A stretch of 45,646 bases of DNA from Eubacteriales bacterium (lineage in GTDB: Bacteria; Bacillota; Clostridia; Lachnospirales; Lachnospiraceae), in assembly GCA_030536555.1 (NCBI GenBank), contig JAUNPU010000025.1, positions 1-45,646 of the forward strand, read 5' to 3'. Below, piece after piece: positions 24,358-34,259 of the stretch. Position 1 is the stretch's first letter. Each line of letters opens with the position of its first letter. The notes under the pieces were generated by a model that saw only the letters and a list, made by a program, of their open reading frames with translations, had not been told where the DNA came from and did no database searches. Both the position numbers and the translations under genes were made by a program.

Positions 24358-24476
24358 TTATACAGAAGCGAGAATTGAGCGTACTGAATTTACCAGTTAT
24401 AGAATCGGAATAGCAGGATTAGCAGAAAAAACATTGGATTTTAGTCAATATTCAAACAGTTCAAAGGAGGATTGTA

Positions 24477-25586
24477 ATGGCAGGAAAAAAAATAACAATT
24501 CGGGATATTGCAACTCAGGCAGGTGTTTCGCCTGCGAGTGTTTCCATGATACTCAACCAAAAGAATCTTTCACGTTTTTCTGACGAAACCGTAAAACAAG
24601 TGCAAAAGATTGCTGCTGACTGTCAGTATATTTCCAAGCCACGAAAGCATACCGAAAAATATAATAAAAAAAATACAAAGGGTATTATTATGATCATCTG
24701 CCCCTCTGTGACAAGCCTCTACTATTCTACGTTAATCAAGAGTATGGAGCAAAAAGCTATTGAACTTGGTTTTTCCACAATCATCCGAACCACTTACTGG
24801 GACAAAAAAATCGAGAAAAACCTGCTTGATTACAGCCTTGTTTCACCAGATATAGCTGGAGTGATTTTTGCAATGATTCCACAGCAACCAGAGCTGGCAA
24901 GAATAGCCAGCCAGCAAATCCCTATGGTCACTATTGGCGACCAGTTCCAGGATTTGGGTATCAGCACAGTAAACATCAATAACCATCTTGCTGGAGAGAT
25001 GATTGGAAAGCACTTAATTGAATTAGGTCACCAAAATGTTGCTTATATTTCCACAGCATTGAATCCAGAACACTCTGCCCGTGTTCGTCGCCGTGACGGG
25101 GTCATGGCAGCTTATCGGTCATTTTGTCCAGCTGGCAAAGTGATGGTCCACTCTGTTGATATTCCTTCTTATACCACATTAAACACATTTGGTATTGAAC
25201 ACGAGGTTGGATACCAGCTTGCTCAAAAATGTGCCAGGCTTCATCCCGAAATAACCGCTATGGTTGCCATCAATGACATGGTTGCATATGGTGTTATAGA
25301 CGGACTTCATGATCTTGGGCTTAAAATTCCAGACGATATTAGTGTCTGTGGTTTTGACAATATTTTTCCATCTCGTTTTGGTGGTATCAATTTAACAACT
25401 ATTGAACACTCCATCGGAGAACGAGGCAAGAGAGCGTTCCAAATGATTGCAGATCGGCTTTCAGCTCCAACAAATAATTCTTTTCTGGAGCCTATCATCC
25501 GTATGGAATACGAATGCCGGTTGATTGTAAGAGGGACAACTGGCCCTGTGAAAGGACATAATTCAAAAACATGTACTATGAAATAA
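24477..25586 (+). CDS. LacI-family transcriptional regulator
   Basis: The 369-residue protein has the LacI helix-turn-helix and hinge at residues 5-50 (TIRDIATQAGVSPASVSMILNQK). A periplasmic-binding-protein-like sensor follows (GIIMIICPSVTSLYYSTLIKSMEQKA, MVTIGDQFQDLGISTVNINN, VAINDMVAYGVIDGL, ISVCGFDNIFPS). AAAGGAGG lies 6 nt before the ATG. It is divergent from the glycerophosphodiester operon, and candidate operators lie in both promoters, so it probably represses that operon. The inducer may be glycerol 3-phosphate, a diester or a headgroup product; none is shown by sequence. An unusual Lys/Asn-rich hinge (KHTEKYNKKNTKG) separates the domains. Confidence 0.9.
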   Translation: MAGKKITIRDIATQAGVSPASVSMILNQKNLSRFSDETVKQVQKIAADCQYISKPRKHTEKYNKKNTKGIIMIICPSVTSLYYSTLIKSMEQKAIELGFSTIIRTTYWDKKIEKNLLDYSLVSPDIAGVIFAMIPQQPELARIASQQIPMVTIGDQFQDLGISTVNINNHLAGEMIGKHLIELGHQNVAYISTALNPEHSARVRRRDGVMAAYRSFCPAGKVMVHSVDIPSYTTLNTFGIEHEVGYQLAQKCARLHPEITAMVAINDMVAYGVIDGLHDLGLKIPDDISVCGFDNIFPSRFGGINLTTIEHSIGERGKRAFQMIADRLSAPTNNSFLEPIIRMEYECRLIVRGTTGPVKGHNSKTCTMK

Positions 25587-25599
25587 AGAAATAGCAGAC

Positions 25600-25643
25600 G
25601 AAACAAAGGAGCAGACCTCATGGGTGGATCACTCCTTTGTTTC
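25600..25643. terminator. Bidirectional terminator between the LacI and DUF2935 genes
   Basis: GAAACAAAGGAG (25600-25611) and CTCCTTTGTTTC (25632-25643) form a perfect 12-bp stem with a 20-nt loop, between two convergent genes. It also marks the right edge of the AT-rich island. Confidence 0.75.
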
Positions 25644-25657
25644 CTGAATTTAACAGA

Positions 25658-26572
25658 TCATCCGGGAGTTTCCAGTATCCGAATATAATGATTCGCCTCG
25701 CGCAGTACATGGTCGGTCAGAAGCGGCAGAATAATGGAACGAATCTGGCAGTCCAGAATTCCTTTGGTACCTGCTGCCTTAAACTCCCGAAGTCTGCGTG
25801 TCTCCTCCAGGGAATGCTGCGTCAGATCACTGCAGGAACTTAAGGCTCCTGCCCGCTCATCCTGAGTCCTTGCCGCACACAAAAGCTCCTGAAATTCCAT
25901 GGCGAATGTATTGGCAGTCTGAATCAGCTCGTCTTCAGACGGGTCAAGCAGACCACGGATGAACAGCGCGTGTTCCATCATGATCTGATTCCAGAAGGTT
26001 TCCTGGTTCACCAGATCATCGAAGCAGATTCCATGGTGTTCCCGGAGTTTTATCAGTGTGGCACGGTACAGTCTCGCTTCTCTCATAATATGTTCAATGA
26101 GCAGCGGATAATTGGCGGTAAAGAGCCGGCAGTCGCAGACTTCCCTCAGGATACTTTCCTTAAATGCAATCAGTCCGTCCAGCAGATGGATGCCCCGTTC
26201 ATTGAGCTGCCAGACCCGCTGCACGGTGTTCCGGTCCGGATTTTGCAGGCATCCGCTCTGCAGGGCGAATTCCGCTTCGGTAATTTGTCTGTCAATGGGA
26301 ATATTGCTCAGGCGGCTGGTCGCCGCTTCTGCTTCCAGTGTAAAGGAAGTGACGAGTTCTTCAGATTGAAGTATAGACCTGCTGATTCTTCGGTTGCTGA
26401 GTCGCACCGTCTGCCGCAGCAGCTCCTCGAACTGATTCCTGAAAAAATCAGCTTTTCGAATCCACCGGGTGTCCTTAGCCAGAAATCCCGCCTGTAAAAA
26501 GAAGGAATGCTCCTTCATGATCCGTGCAAAGAACAGGTGAGTTTCCAGTGATATTCTTACAAAATTTTCCAT
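25658..26572 (-). CDS. DUF2935 helical protein
   Basis: This 304-residue all-helical protein consists of two similar halves. Recurrent His/Glu helices (FFARIMKEHSFFLQAGF, LLIEHIMREARLY, FWNQIMMEHALFIRGLLDPSE, LLTDHVLREANHYIRIL) fit DUF2935. Structures of this family show paired four-helix bundles resembling ferritin/hemerythrin-type metal sites, so iron or another metal is likely bound. The biological role is not established. A purine-rich ribosome site (GGGGGATGGAG) precedes the ATG. It stands alone between two terminators, with GC content back to the chromosomal norm. Confidence 0.85.
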   Translation of the reverse strand: MENFVRISLETHLFFARIMKEHSFFLQAGFLAKDTRWIRKADFFRNQFEELLRQTVRLSNRRISRSILQSEELVTSFTLEAEAATSRLSNIPIDRQITEAEFALQSGCLQNPDRNTVQRVWQLNERGIHLLDGLIAFKESILREVCDCRLFTANYPLLIEHIMREARLYRATLIKLREHHGICFDDLVNQETFWNQIMMEHALFIRGLLDPSEDELIQTANTFAMEFQELLCAARTQDERAGALSSCSDLTQHSLEETRRLREFKAAGTKGILDCQIRSIILPLLTDHVLREANHYIRILETPG

Positions 26573-26647
26573 ATATCTCCATCCCCCTTATGATTTGCTT
26601 TCTTAAGGTAATATATGCCGAGGATGCAGACATGTTTCCATCGTCAG

Positions 26648-26704
26648 AAAAAGGAAGGTGCCGCCCAATCATCGAATCAATGATTTTGCGACCCCTTCCT
26701 TTTT
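26648..26704 (-). terminator. Terminator of the flavoprotein reductase gene
   Basis: AAAAAGGAAGG (26648-26658) pairs with CCTTCCTTTTT (26694-26704), with a nested AATCAT/ATGATT hairpin in the loop. Minus-strand transcripts would end in a U-run. Confidence 0.75.
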
Positions 26705-26737
26705 TGTTATCCTGATTTTACCTGTTTCGTTCCGGAT

Positions 26738-28780
26738 TTATTTTGCATCAGCAACAATGGTTTCACCAGCCAGCTTGCCGAATACTACAGTATCAACAAC
26801 TGCGTTTCCGCCCAGACGGTTGCCGCCATGGATACCGCCGGTAATCTCGCCTGCTGCGTACAGACCTGCGATTGCCTTGCCGCTCTCGTCCAGAATACGT
26901 GCGTCTGTATCGATGGTAACACCACCCATGGTATGATGTACACATGCCTGACGTGCAGTTGCTACCCACGGACCATTTTCAAGTTTGGTGGTGTACAGGG
27001 TTCTTCCGAACTCGTCCTCTGCCCCATCAACGCTTGCATTGAATTTCTCAACGGTGGATTTCAGAGCTTCTGCATCACAGCCAAGCTTCTCTGCCATCTC
27101 ATCCAGAGTCTCTGCGGCTAATACATAACCGTTCTCCTCCAGATAATCAAAGGTAAATCCGTCAGCAGAGCGCCAGTTAGGATCTTTGATGTCAACATAA
27201 GCCTCACCATCGCCGGATTCCAGCATATAGAACATGGAATCCGTCTGTTCCATAACTGCCAGACAGATCTCATCACGGCGTCCGTCCTCTCGTACAAAAC
27301 GTCCGCCCTCTTTGTTGATGAAGATAATCTGGTCAGTACCGTTCACATCACGAGGCGGATACTTGGTCAGCTGACCATCTTTGGTATTGCCCAGATACAG
27401 CAGCTGAATCTGCTCCATATCAGTTAAAGACGCGCCCGCTTCCAGTGCCATGGTGATACCATCACCCTGAGAGCTGCTGAAACGGTTGGTTGTCATAACC
27501 TTGCTCAAATCATTCCACTTGCCGGAAGTGTTGTACTCCTGAACCATCTTGCCGTTTGCCGCAAATCCGCCGGTTGCCAGAATCACACCCATATTGGCAT
27601 CAACCGTAAATTCGTTGCCTGCTTTGTCTTTGCAAACCACACCGGTTACCTTGCCGTCAGCATCCTGTACCAGCTTTTCTGCCGTGCTGCTGGTCAAAAT
27701 TGTAACATTATCAGCCTTTGCAAGCTTTTCTACATAGGTAGAAATGAAACCGGTACCCATCTGCATGGTACTTGTATGAGTTCTCTGCCACAGACTGCCT
27801 GCGCCCTGACCGATGATATCGCTGAATTCCATACCCAGAGACTCAATCCACTCCAGTCCTTCATAGGAATCATAGCAAAGTACTTTCACCAGGTCCAGAT
27901 TCGCAACTTTATCGCCGTTGATCCAGGTCTGTAATGCATACCACTCCTTGCTGTCAAACAGGTCGGTTCTGCCGGAAGCCTTGTACTCATCCCACTGTGC
28001 CTGAACTTCTTTCTGTAATGCCGCATGGCCTTCATCAACCGGCTCCTCTGCCAGAGCTTTTTCGATGGTGGTCTTAACGGCATCAGTCATCGTCACTTTG
28101 TTCTGAAGCGGTTCGTCCGGAGTGTTGTAAATAGCTCCGCATACCAGCGTATCACCGCCAACTGAACCATTCTTCTCCACGACAACGACACTTGCGCCGC
28201 CGTCTGATGCTGCAACAGCTGCTGCCAGACCGGCACCGCCGCCGCCTACAACAACAACATCCGCACTCTGATTCTGCTGTGCTTCAACAGCAACTTCGTC
28301 CTGCCAGTCATCCGGATTGGCGCCAGCCTGTGTCAGACAATCCTTAACGGCATTCTTGACAGCCGCGGAAGTGATGGTTGCACCGGTAACAGCATCCACA
28401 TTCAAGGTCTGATGTTCAACAATCTGCTCCGGAATCAGAACCGTAGGAGCCTTTCCTCCTTCGTTCAGCACCTCGCCTGCTGCATTCTTCAGCGGGCTTC
28501 CGATACCCGGTGTCTCAGAATCTTTTGTTACCTCAACGGAAAGAATGGCATCACCACTGACTTCAACACTGACCTCAACCTTATCGTTCATACCCTGTGT
28601 GGTCGCCGTGTAAGTCCCAGCCTTCATTCCTCCTGCCTCTGCTTCCGCAGTGGTCTCCGCCGCCGTAGTCTCCGCTGCCTTTGTTTCCGCAGCCGTTGTC
28701 GGTGCTTCCTGTTTCTGGCCACAGCCTGTTACGCTGAGAGCCATGCACATGCCGGCAAGTATAAGTGCTCGTTTTCTCAT
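26738..28780 (-). CDS. Lipoprotein FMN/FAD fumarate-reductase-like oxidoreductase
   Basis: This is a 680-residue extracytoplasmic reductase. The signal ends in a lipobox (VTGC, Cys20), followed by a Thr/Ala/Glu tether. Residues 50-150 are an FMN-binding domain whose DAVTGAT (129-135) matches the ApbE flavinylation motif, so FMN should be covalently attached to T135. From residue 172 a flavoprotein FAD domain starts (ADVVVVGGGGAGLAAAVAA) and ends HHTMGGVTIDTDARIL...GLYAAGEITGGIHGGNRLGGNA. This is the layout of soluble fumarate, urocanate and related respiratory reductases of gut bacteria that accept electrons at the surface. The acceptor cannot be read from sequence. AGGAGG lies 9 nt before the ATG. 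It has its own promoter with a palindrome. Confidence 0.9.
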   Translation of the reverse strand: MRKRALILAGMCMALSVTGCGQKQEAPTTAAETKAAETTAAETTAEAEAGGMKAGTYTATTQGMNDKVEVSVEVSGDAILSVEVTKDSETPGIGSPLKNAAGEVLNEGGKAPTVLIPEQIVEHQTLNVDAVTGATITSAAVKNAVKDCLTQAGANPDDWQDEVAVEAQQNQSADVVVVGGGGAGLAAAVAASDGGASVVVVEKNGSVGGDTLVCGAIYNTPDEPLQNKVTMTDAVKTTIEKALAEEPVDEGHAALQKEVQAQWDEYKASGRTDLFDSKEWYALQTWINGDKVANLDLVKVLCYDSYEGLEWIESLGMEFSDIIGQGAGSLWQRTHTSTMQMGTGFISTYVEKLAKADNVTILTSSTAEKLVQDADGKVTGVVCKDKAGNEFTVDANMGVILATGGFAANGKMVQEYNTSGKWNDLSKVMTTNRFSSSQGDGITMALEAGASLTDMEQIQLLYLGNTKDGQLTKYPPRDVNGTDQIIFINKEGGRFVREDGRRDEICLAVMEQTDSMFYMLESGDGEAYVDIKDPNWRSADGFTFDYLEENGYVLAAETLDEMAEKLGCDAEALKSTVEKFNASVDGAEDEFGRTLYTTKLENGPWVATARQACVHHTMGGVTIDTDARILDESGKAIAGLYAAGEITGGIHGGNRLGGNAVVDTVVFGKLAGETIVADAK

Positions 28781-28905
28781 GTTACATTTCCTCCTGTTAT
28801 TATTTAATCAAACATTTTTTGCTTATGTGTTATTTTTTAGAAGTTTTGCATAATATGCGCCCCAGAATATCCTGGTCTGATTTAACACTAAACACAATAA
28901 ATGCC

Positions 28906-28951
28906 GTTAAATATTTAACTATATTGTAACACTTTCCGGATGAATAAGCAA
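28906..28951 (-). promoter_or_regulatory. Promoter and operator palindrome of the flavoprotein reductase gene
   Basis: TTGCTT (28946-28951) lies 17 nt from TACAAT (28923-28928) on the minus strand. Immediately downstream is the perfect 14-bp palindrome GTTAAATATTTAAC (28906-28919), positioned to block initiation. About 125 nt of leader follow. Confidence 0.65.
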
Positions 28952-28978
28952 CCGGATTTTCCTGTGACACAAGGAGTA

Positions 28979-31570
28979 TTAACCTCTTTCGACGGTATGT
29001 GATGAAGGCTTCCTCATAAACCGCAGCAGCACGCCCATCAGCTCCTGCATATGAACCGGCTTTGTCACATGGGCATTCATGCCGCAGGCAAGGCACTTCT
29101 CCTTATCCTCCATAAATGCATCTGCCGTCATGGCAATGATCGGAATGGTCTTCGCGTCCGCTCTGCCGGATTCCCGGATCATTCCCGTCGCCTGGTAACC
29201 GTCCGTCACCGGCATGCGCAGATCCATCAGCACCGCGTCATAATACCCCGGCTTCGCCTCGCAGTACCGGTCCACACAGATCTGACCGTTCTCCGCCCAC
29301 TCCACTTCAAAGCCCTCTTCCTTCAAAAGCTCACTGATGATCTCCCAGTTCAGCTCATTGTCCTCCGCGATCAGCAGCCTTCTGCCCCTGCCAGCCTGAC
29401 GCTTTTCCTGCTCCACATGGGCTGTCGCCGACACTTCCTCCGCATAAGGGAGAAGATCATAGTACATGGTGGACTTAAAGAGAGGCTTGGAGATAAATCC
29501 GTTGACTCCCGCTGCCCGCGCCTCATCCTCAATCTCGCTCCAGTCATAGGCAGAGATGATGATAATCGGAATATCGTCCCCTAACTGCCTGCGAAGCTGC
29601 CTTGTGGTCTCAATTCCGTCCATACCCGGCATCTGCCAGTCCAGCAGCACAATGTCATAATCCTGACTGGTCTGATGCCGCTGCGCCGCCATCTCTACCG
29701 CCGCCGCTCCGTTCAGCGCCCACTCTGCATGGACGCCGATCTCCAGCAGCACATCCACCGCATTCCGGCAGATCAGCGCATCGTCATCCACCACCAGCAG
29801 ATCCCACTCGGGAAGCTTCATCTCCTGCTCATTCTCTGTGCCGCGCTTCAGATCCACAATCACATGCATCTGGGTCCCCCTGCCCGGCTCGCTGTCGATC
29901 TCGATGGTGCCCTTCATCTGGTCCACAATATACCGGGTGATCGCCATACCCAGTCCCGTACCTTCGATCTTCTGAATCCTTCGGCTGTCCTCCCGCTCAA
30001 AAGAGGAAAATATCTTCTTCTGGAACTCCGGAGAGATTCCCACACCCGTATCCTTTACCAGAAGATGGGTTCTCACATAGTCCTTTCCCTCGGGAGAATC
30101 CTCCTGGGAAACCGTCAGATCAATCTTGCCGTTCTCCGGCGTGAACTTCATGGCATTGCTCAGCAGGTTCAGCAGCACCTGATTGAGCCGCACCCCGTCG
30201 CAGTACACCTGCTCATCCTGAATATCCAGAATAAATACATCAAATGCCTGCCTCTTCGCCTTGACCTGGGGCTGGATGATATTTACAATGTCCGACACCG
30301 TATCCTTCAGGGAGATTACGTCCATATTGAGACTCATCTTGCCCCGCTCGATCTTGGACATATCCAGCACATTGTTGATCAGCCCCAATAACTGCTGGCT
30401 GGACAGGGCAATCTTCTGTAGGCAGTCCTTCACCCGGGCCGGTGAATCCATATTGGCAATGGCGATTGCCACCATGCCCACAATGGCATTCATGGGCGTG
30501 CGGATATCATGACTCATATTGGAGAGGAATTCGCTCTTTGCCTGATTGGCGCGCTCCGCCTCCTTCTGCGCCGCCCGCAGAATCTCCATCTGCTGCATGG
30601 AATACACAGCGTAGATCACAAACAGCACAATCAGATTCAGCATCAGAATACCGACCGCCGCCAGGCTCACCACCTTCTTATTGTCAGAAGCCTCCACCAG
30701 CACATTCTTCACGCGGTCATAGGGCATAACTGTGACCATATACCACTCCGTGTCCTTCATCGGCTCAAAATACACATTGACATAGTGGGCATCCATCCGC
30801 AGCGCATCGAAATATTCCCTTTTTTCCGTCATGCAGGTCTCAATCTCGAGAACCACCTGATCTGCCTCCTCGTCTCCATGCTCGCTGATGTAGCCATGCA
30901 TCCGATCCAGATAATTGCCATAGGAATCTTCCATATTCTTAAGCACATAGGAGCCGTCCCTCTGAATAATATTGGAGTACACCGAGGTATCCTCATCCGG
31001 ATGCAGATTCATCATCTGATTCAGCTCATCGGCGCGAAAGCCTGCCACAATCGCCATACTGATCTGACCGCTGCACATCTGATACCGCGCCGGCTTTCCC
31101 ACCAGCAGAATCTTCTCGCCGGTCTCATCCGTAGCCGCCGCCACCTTGCGCTGTCCCTGACGGATCGACTCCAGAAACGGATCAGGATTGTCCAGCACGA
31201 TGTGCCCGCCCATGATATCCTCCACTTCCCCGTTCTCGCCATACAGACCGATGTAGGTGAAGTTGCGGATTTTGGCATTCTCACTCAGGTTCTCGTGCTG
31301 CCGCTGCTGCACCGTATCCCCTGTCACCCGCTCATCCGGCTTCACCCGCTCCATAAGCCCTCTCAGCTGTTGGAATCGCAACTCCATAATCGAGTTAAAG
31401 TGCCGGTTCAGCAGCGTGCTGATCTCCTCCATGTAGACCTCACTGATCCTGGTAAACCGGATCTCATCCTGCTCCTGCGTATACGTTCTCAAAAAGACAA
31501 ATACCACCCCAAACATCACCAGCAGCTCCACCGCACTGATGATAAAAAATCGCTTCGCCCTGCTTTTCAT
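28979..31570 (-). CDS. Hybrid sensor histidine kinase with two receiver domains
   Basis: This membrane kinase of about 863 residues has a first helix ([22 protein letters not shown]), a large extracytoplasmic Cache-like sensor, and a second helix ([25 protein letters not shown]). HisKA follows with the phospho-acceptor in [16 protein letters not shown], then an HATPase domain ([16 protein letters not shown]). Receiver 1 has phospho-Asp in [11 protein letters not shown] and receiver 2 in [11 protein letters not shown]. No HPt or DNA-binding output is present, so signals must leave through another protein. ATG 31570 is preferred (AAGGGG 9 nt upstream) over GTG 31600. It lies upstream of the reductase gene on the same strand and may sense its substrate; that is inference from position. 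Confidence 0.9.
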   Translation of the reverse strand: MKSRAKRFFIISAVELLVMFGVVFVFLRTYTQEQDEIRFTRISEVYMEEISTLLNRHFNSIMELRFQQLRGLMERVKPDERVTGDTVQQRQHENLSENAKIRNFTYIGLYGENGEVEDIMGGHIVLDNPDPFLESIRQGQRKVAAATDETGEKILLVGKPARYQMCSGQISMAIVAGFRADELNQMMNLHPDEDTSVYSNIIQRDGSYVLKNMEDSYGNYLDRMHGYISEHGDEEADQVVLEIETCMTEKREYFDALRMDAHYVNVYFEPMKDTEWYMVTVMPYDRVKNVLVEASDNKKVVSLAAVGILMLNLIVLFVIYAVYSMQQMEILRAAQKEAERANQAKSEFLSNMSHDIRTPMNAIVGMVAIAIANMDSPARVKDCLQKIALSSQQLLGLINNVLDMSKIERGKMSLNMDVISLKDTVSDIVNIIQPQVKAKRQAFDVFILDIQDEQVYCDGVRLNQVLLNLLSNAMKFTPENGKIDLTVSQEDSPEGKDYVRTHLLVKDTGVGISPEFQKKIFSSFEREDSRRIQKIEGTGLGMAITRYIVDQMKGTIEIDSEPGRGTQMHVIVDLKRGTENEQEMKLPEWDLLVVDDDALICRNAVDVLLEIGVHAEWALNGAAAVEMAAQRHQTSQDYDIVLLDWQMPGMDGIETTRQLRRQLGDDIPIIIISAYDWSEIEDEARAAGVNGFISKPLFKSTMYYDLLPYAEEVSATAHVEQEKRQAGRGRRLLIAEDNELNWEIISELLKEEGFEVEWAENGQICVDRYCEAKPGYYDAVLMDLRMPVTDGYQATGMIRESGRADAKTIPIIAMTADAFMEDKEKCLACGMNAHVTKPVHMQELMGVLLRFMRKPSSHTVERG

Positions 31571-31624
31571 CCTTCTTAACCCCTTATGTTTGCCAATCAC
31601 AAACCCTTTTACAAGATTATTTTA

Positions 31625-31653
31625 ATCATACATCATGTAACTTTGTTTTTCAA
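31625..31653 (-). promoter_or_regulatory. Promoter of the hybrid histidine kinase gene
   Basis: TTGAAA (31648-31653) lies 17 nt from TATGAT (31625-31630) on the minus strand, about 50 nt before the preferred start. Confidence 0.65.
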
Positions 31654-31676
31654 TCGTCTTGAGGGATTTTTATTCA

Positions 31677-31708
31677 CAAAAACAGGCAGATTCCCTGAGA
31701 AATCTGCC
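31677..31708 (-). terminator. Terminator of the rubredoxin gene
   Basis: GGCAGATT and AATCTGCC (31685-31692, 31701-31708) form a hairpin followed on the minus strand by TGTTTTTG. It ends the nrdD-rubredoxin transcript. Confidence 0.75.
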
Positions 31709-31733
31709 CGAATCCACTGCCTTATGCTGTTTT

Positions 31734-31898
31734 CTACTCGTCCACTTCCACAAACACGTCTTTTCCCAGCCCGCACACCGGACACAGCCAGTCCTCCGGC
31801 AGGTCCTCGAAGGCCGTCCCCGGTTCAATGCCGGAGTCCGGATCACCCAGCTCCGGGTCATAGACGTATCCGCAGGGTTCACAAAGATATTTCTTCAT
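31734..31898 (-). CDS. Rubredoxin
   Basis: This 54-residue iron protein begins [19 protein letters not shown] and ends with [12 protein letters not shown]. Four cysteines in two CxxC(G) pairs (positions 6, 9, 39, 42) bind a single iron. It carries electrons in anaerobes, often to oxygen- or peroxide-reducing enzymes. An AAGGA ribosome site lies about 11 nt before the ATG. It follows nrdD by 79 nt without a terminator between and ends in its own terminator, so it is probably co-transcribed with nrdD. A direct electron link to the reductase is not established. Confidence 0.95.
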   Translation of the reverse strand: MKKYLCEPCGYVYDPELGDPDSGIEPGTAFEDLPEDWLCPVCGLGKDVFVEVDE

Positions 31899-31977
31899 GG
31901 CGCACACCATCCTTTCGCAGATAGTCTGCCCGGATTGGCAGGGAAATATTCATAATACGGTTACTGTGCGTCCACCC

Positions 31978-34170
31978 TTACAGATGCAGCACCCGATCCC
32001 GGATCTCCTGGGTCCGGCCCTGATTCCAGAACTGGGTTCCGATATATCCGCAGGTCCGTCTCGCCACGGACATCTTATTCTGGTCCCGGTTGCCGCAGTT
32101 GGGGCACTCCCACACCAGCTTGCCGGACTCGTCCTCCACGATCTTAATCTCGCCGTCATAGCCGCAGCACTCGCAGAAGTCGCTCTTGGTATTCAGCTCC
32201 GCGTACATAATGTTGTTGTAGATGAACTGCATCACCGTCAGAACTGCCGGAATGTTGTCCTGCATGTTCGGCACCTCCACATAGCTGATGGCACCGCCCG
32301 GGGACAGCTTCTGGAATTCGGACTCGAATTTCAGCTTGTCGAATGCATCGATCTTCTCTGATACATGCACATGGTAGCTGTTGGTGATATAGTTCTTGTC
32401 AGTCACACCCGGAATGATGCCGAAGCGCTTCTGCAGACACTTGGCAAACTTGTAGGTGGTGGACTCCAGCGGGGTACCATATACGGAATAGCTGATATTC
32501 TCCGCTGCCTTCCACTCTGCGCACTTGTCATTCAGACGCTGCATCACTGCCAGTGCGAAATCCTTTGCCTCCGGATCGGTGTGGGACCTGCCGGTCATGC
32601 GCACGCACATCTCATGGAGACCTGCATAGCCCAGAGAAATGGTGGAGTACCCGCCATACAGCAGCCTGTCGATGGTCTCGCCCTTCTTCAGACGTGCCAG
32701 AGCACCGTTCTGCCACAGAATCGGAGCCACATCGGAGATGGTTCCCTTCAGACGCTCATGTCTGCAGCGCAGCGCTCTGTGGCACAGCTCCAGACGCTCA
32801 TCCAGAATCTCCCAGAATTTGTCCATATCGCCCTCGGAGCTGCATGCGGCGTCTACCAGATTGATGGTCACCACGCCCTGGTTGAAGCGGCCGTAGAACT
32901 TGTGGCTGCCGTCCGGGTTCCGCTGGGAATCCTCCACCGTCAGGAAGGAGCGGCATCCCATACAGGTGTACACATTGCCCTTCTTCAGCTCCCGCATGAT
33001 CTTTGCGGAAATATAATCCGGAACCATCCGCTTGGCGGTGCACTTTGCAGCCAGCTCCGTCAGATGCCAGTATTTGGAATCCTCTGTAATGTTATCCTCG
33101 TCCAGCACGTAGATCAGCTTCGGGAACGCCGGGGTGATCCACACGCCCTTCTCATTTTTCACGCCCTGCATACGCTGAATCATCACTTCCTCGATGATCA
33201 TCGCCAGGTCCTCTCTGGTCTGACCGGCCGGAACCTCATCCAGATACATGAACATGGTCACAAACGGCGCCTGACCGTTGCAGGTCATCAGGGTGATCAG
33301 CTGGTACTGAATGGTCTGGATACCGCTCTTCACCTCTTCCCGCAGTCTCCGCTCCACGATCTTGCCTATGATGGCCTCGTCCAGGCTCTCTCCGCACTCC
33401 TTGCGCTCCTCAATGACGCTGGCCCTGATCTTCTGTCTGCTGACATCCACAAAGGGAGCCAGGTGAGACAGAGTAAAGGACTGACCGCCGTACTGGTTGC
33501 TGGCCACCTGTGCCACGATCTGAGTGGTCACGTTGCATGCCGTCAGGAAGCGGTGTGGCTTCTCGATCATGGTCTCGCTGATGACCGTGCCGTTCTGCAG
33601 CATGTCCTCCAGGTTGATCAGGTCGCAGTTGTGCTCCTTCTGGGCAAAGTAGTCAGAATCATGGAAATGGATGATTCCCTGCTCATGGGCCTGCACAATA
33701 TCCTCCGGCAGCAGCACACGCTTCGTCAGATCCTTGCTGACCTCGCCTGCCATGTAGTCACGCTGGGTGGAGTTGATCACCGGGTTCTTGTTGGAATTCT
33801 CCTGCTTCACTTCTTCATTGATATGCTCGATCAGGGACAGGATGCCGTTGTCCGTGGTATTGGACTTTCTGGTCAGTTCCCTCTTATAGCGGTAACGCAC
33901 ATACTTCTGCGCCACCTCGTAGCCCCGCATCTCCATGATGCCGGTCTCCACCATATCCTGGATGTCCTCCACATTCACCGCATGGCGGGAATCCTGGACC
34001 TCCCTGGCAATATTCTCAGCCACCGCCTTGATCTGGTACTCGTTCAGCTGGTGAATCCGCTCCACGTTGGAGTTCGCCTTGCTGATGGCATTCACGATCT
34101 TGCCGACATCAAATGACACCTCGTTGCCGTTACGCTTGATCACGTTGGTTTTCACATCAATGTTCATCAT
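31978..34170 (-). CDS. nrdD: Anaerobic ribonucleoside-triphosphate reductase
   Basis: This class III glycyl-radical enzyme makes deoxyribonucleotides without oxygen. The 730-residue protein starts with an ATP-cone (about 5-95, VIKRNGNEVSFDVGKIVNAISKA), the allosteric activity site. The ten-stranded barrel contains NVTTQIVAQVASNQYGGQSF and VYTCMGCRSFL. The C-terminal zinc site uses CECC and CPNC (about 666-692), and RTCGYIG places the radical glycine near residue 708. Ribosome site GGGGAG precedes the ATG by 6 nt. The activase gene nrdG, often adjacent, is not downstream here. Two NrdR boxes lie upstream. Confidence 0.97.
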   Translation of the reverse strand: MMNIDVKTNVIKRNGNEVSFDVGKIVNAISKANSNVERIHQLNEYQIKAVAENIAREVQDSRHAVNVEDIQDMVETGIMEMRGYEVAQKYVRYRYKRELTRKSNTTDNGILSLIEHINEEVKQENSNKNPVINSTQRDYMAGEVSKDLTKRVLLPEDIVQAHEQGIIHFHDSDYFAQKEHNCDLINLEDMLQNGTVISETMIEKPHRFLTACNVTTQIVAQVASNQYGGQSFTLSHLAPFVDVSRQKIRASVIEERKECGESLDEAIIGKIVERRLREEVKSGIQTIQYQLITLMTCNGQAPFVTMFMYLDEVPAGQTREDLAMIIEEVMIQRMQGVKNEKGVWITPAFPKLIYVLDEDNITEDSKYWHLTELAAKCTAKRMVPDYISAKIMRELKKGNVYTCMGCRSFLTVEDSQRNPDGSHKFYGRFNQGVVTINLVDAACSSEGDMDKFWEILDERLELCHRALRCRHERLKGTISDVAPILWQNGALARLKKGETIDRLLYGGYSTISLGYAGLHEMCVRMTGRSHTDPEAKDFALAVMQRLNDKCAEWKAAENISYSVYGTPLESTTYKFAKCLQKRFGIIPGVTDKNYITNSYHVHVSEKIDAFDKLKFESEFQKLSPGGAISYVEVPNMQDNIPAVLTVMQFIYNNIMYAELNTKSDFCECCGYDGEIKIVEDESGKLVWECPNCGNRDQNKMSVARRTCGYIGTQFWNQGRTQEIRDRVLHL

Positions 34171-34259
34171 TTGCTGCTCCCCTTCCTGTTCTTTTCAGTC
34201 TTCGTTCTGTGAATTTGCAATTGTCTGTCTATTCACTGCTTTATCTTCTATCGTTTATA

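Noticed and set aside
15784..25643. AT-rich region as an integrative element with integrase or attachment sites
   Set aside because: No integrase, relaxase, transposase or flanking direct repeat was seen. Only base composition and the toxin-antitoxin pair support transfer.
28830..29096. Small minus-strand frame between the reductase and the kinase
   Set aside because: It overlaps the kinase 3' end in another frame and has no ribosome site or recognisable domain.
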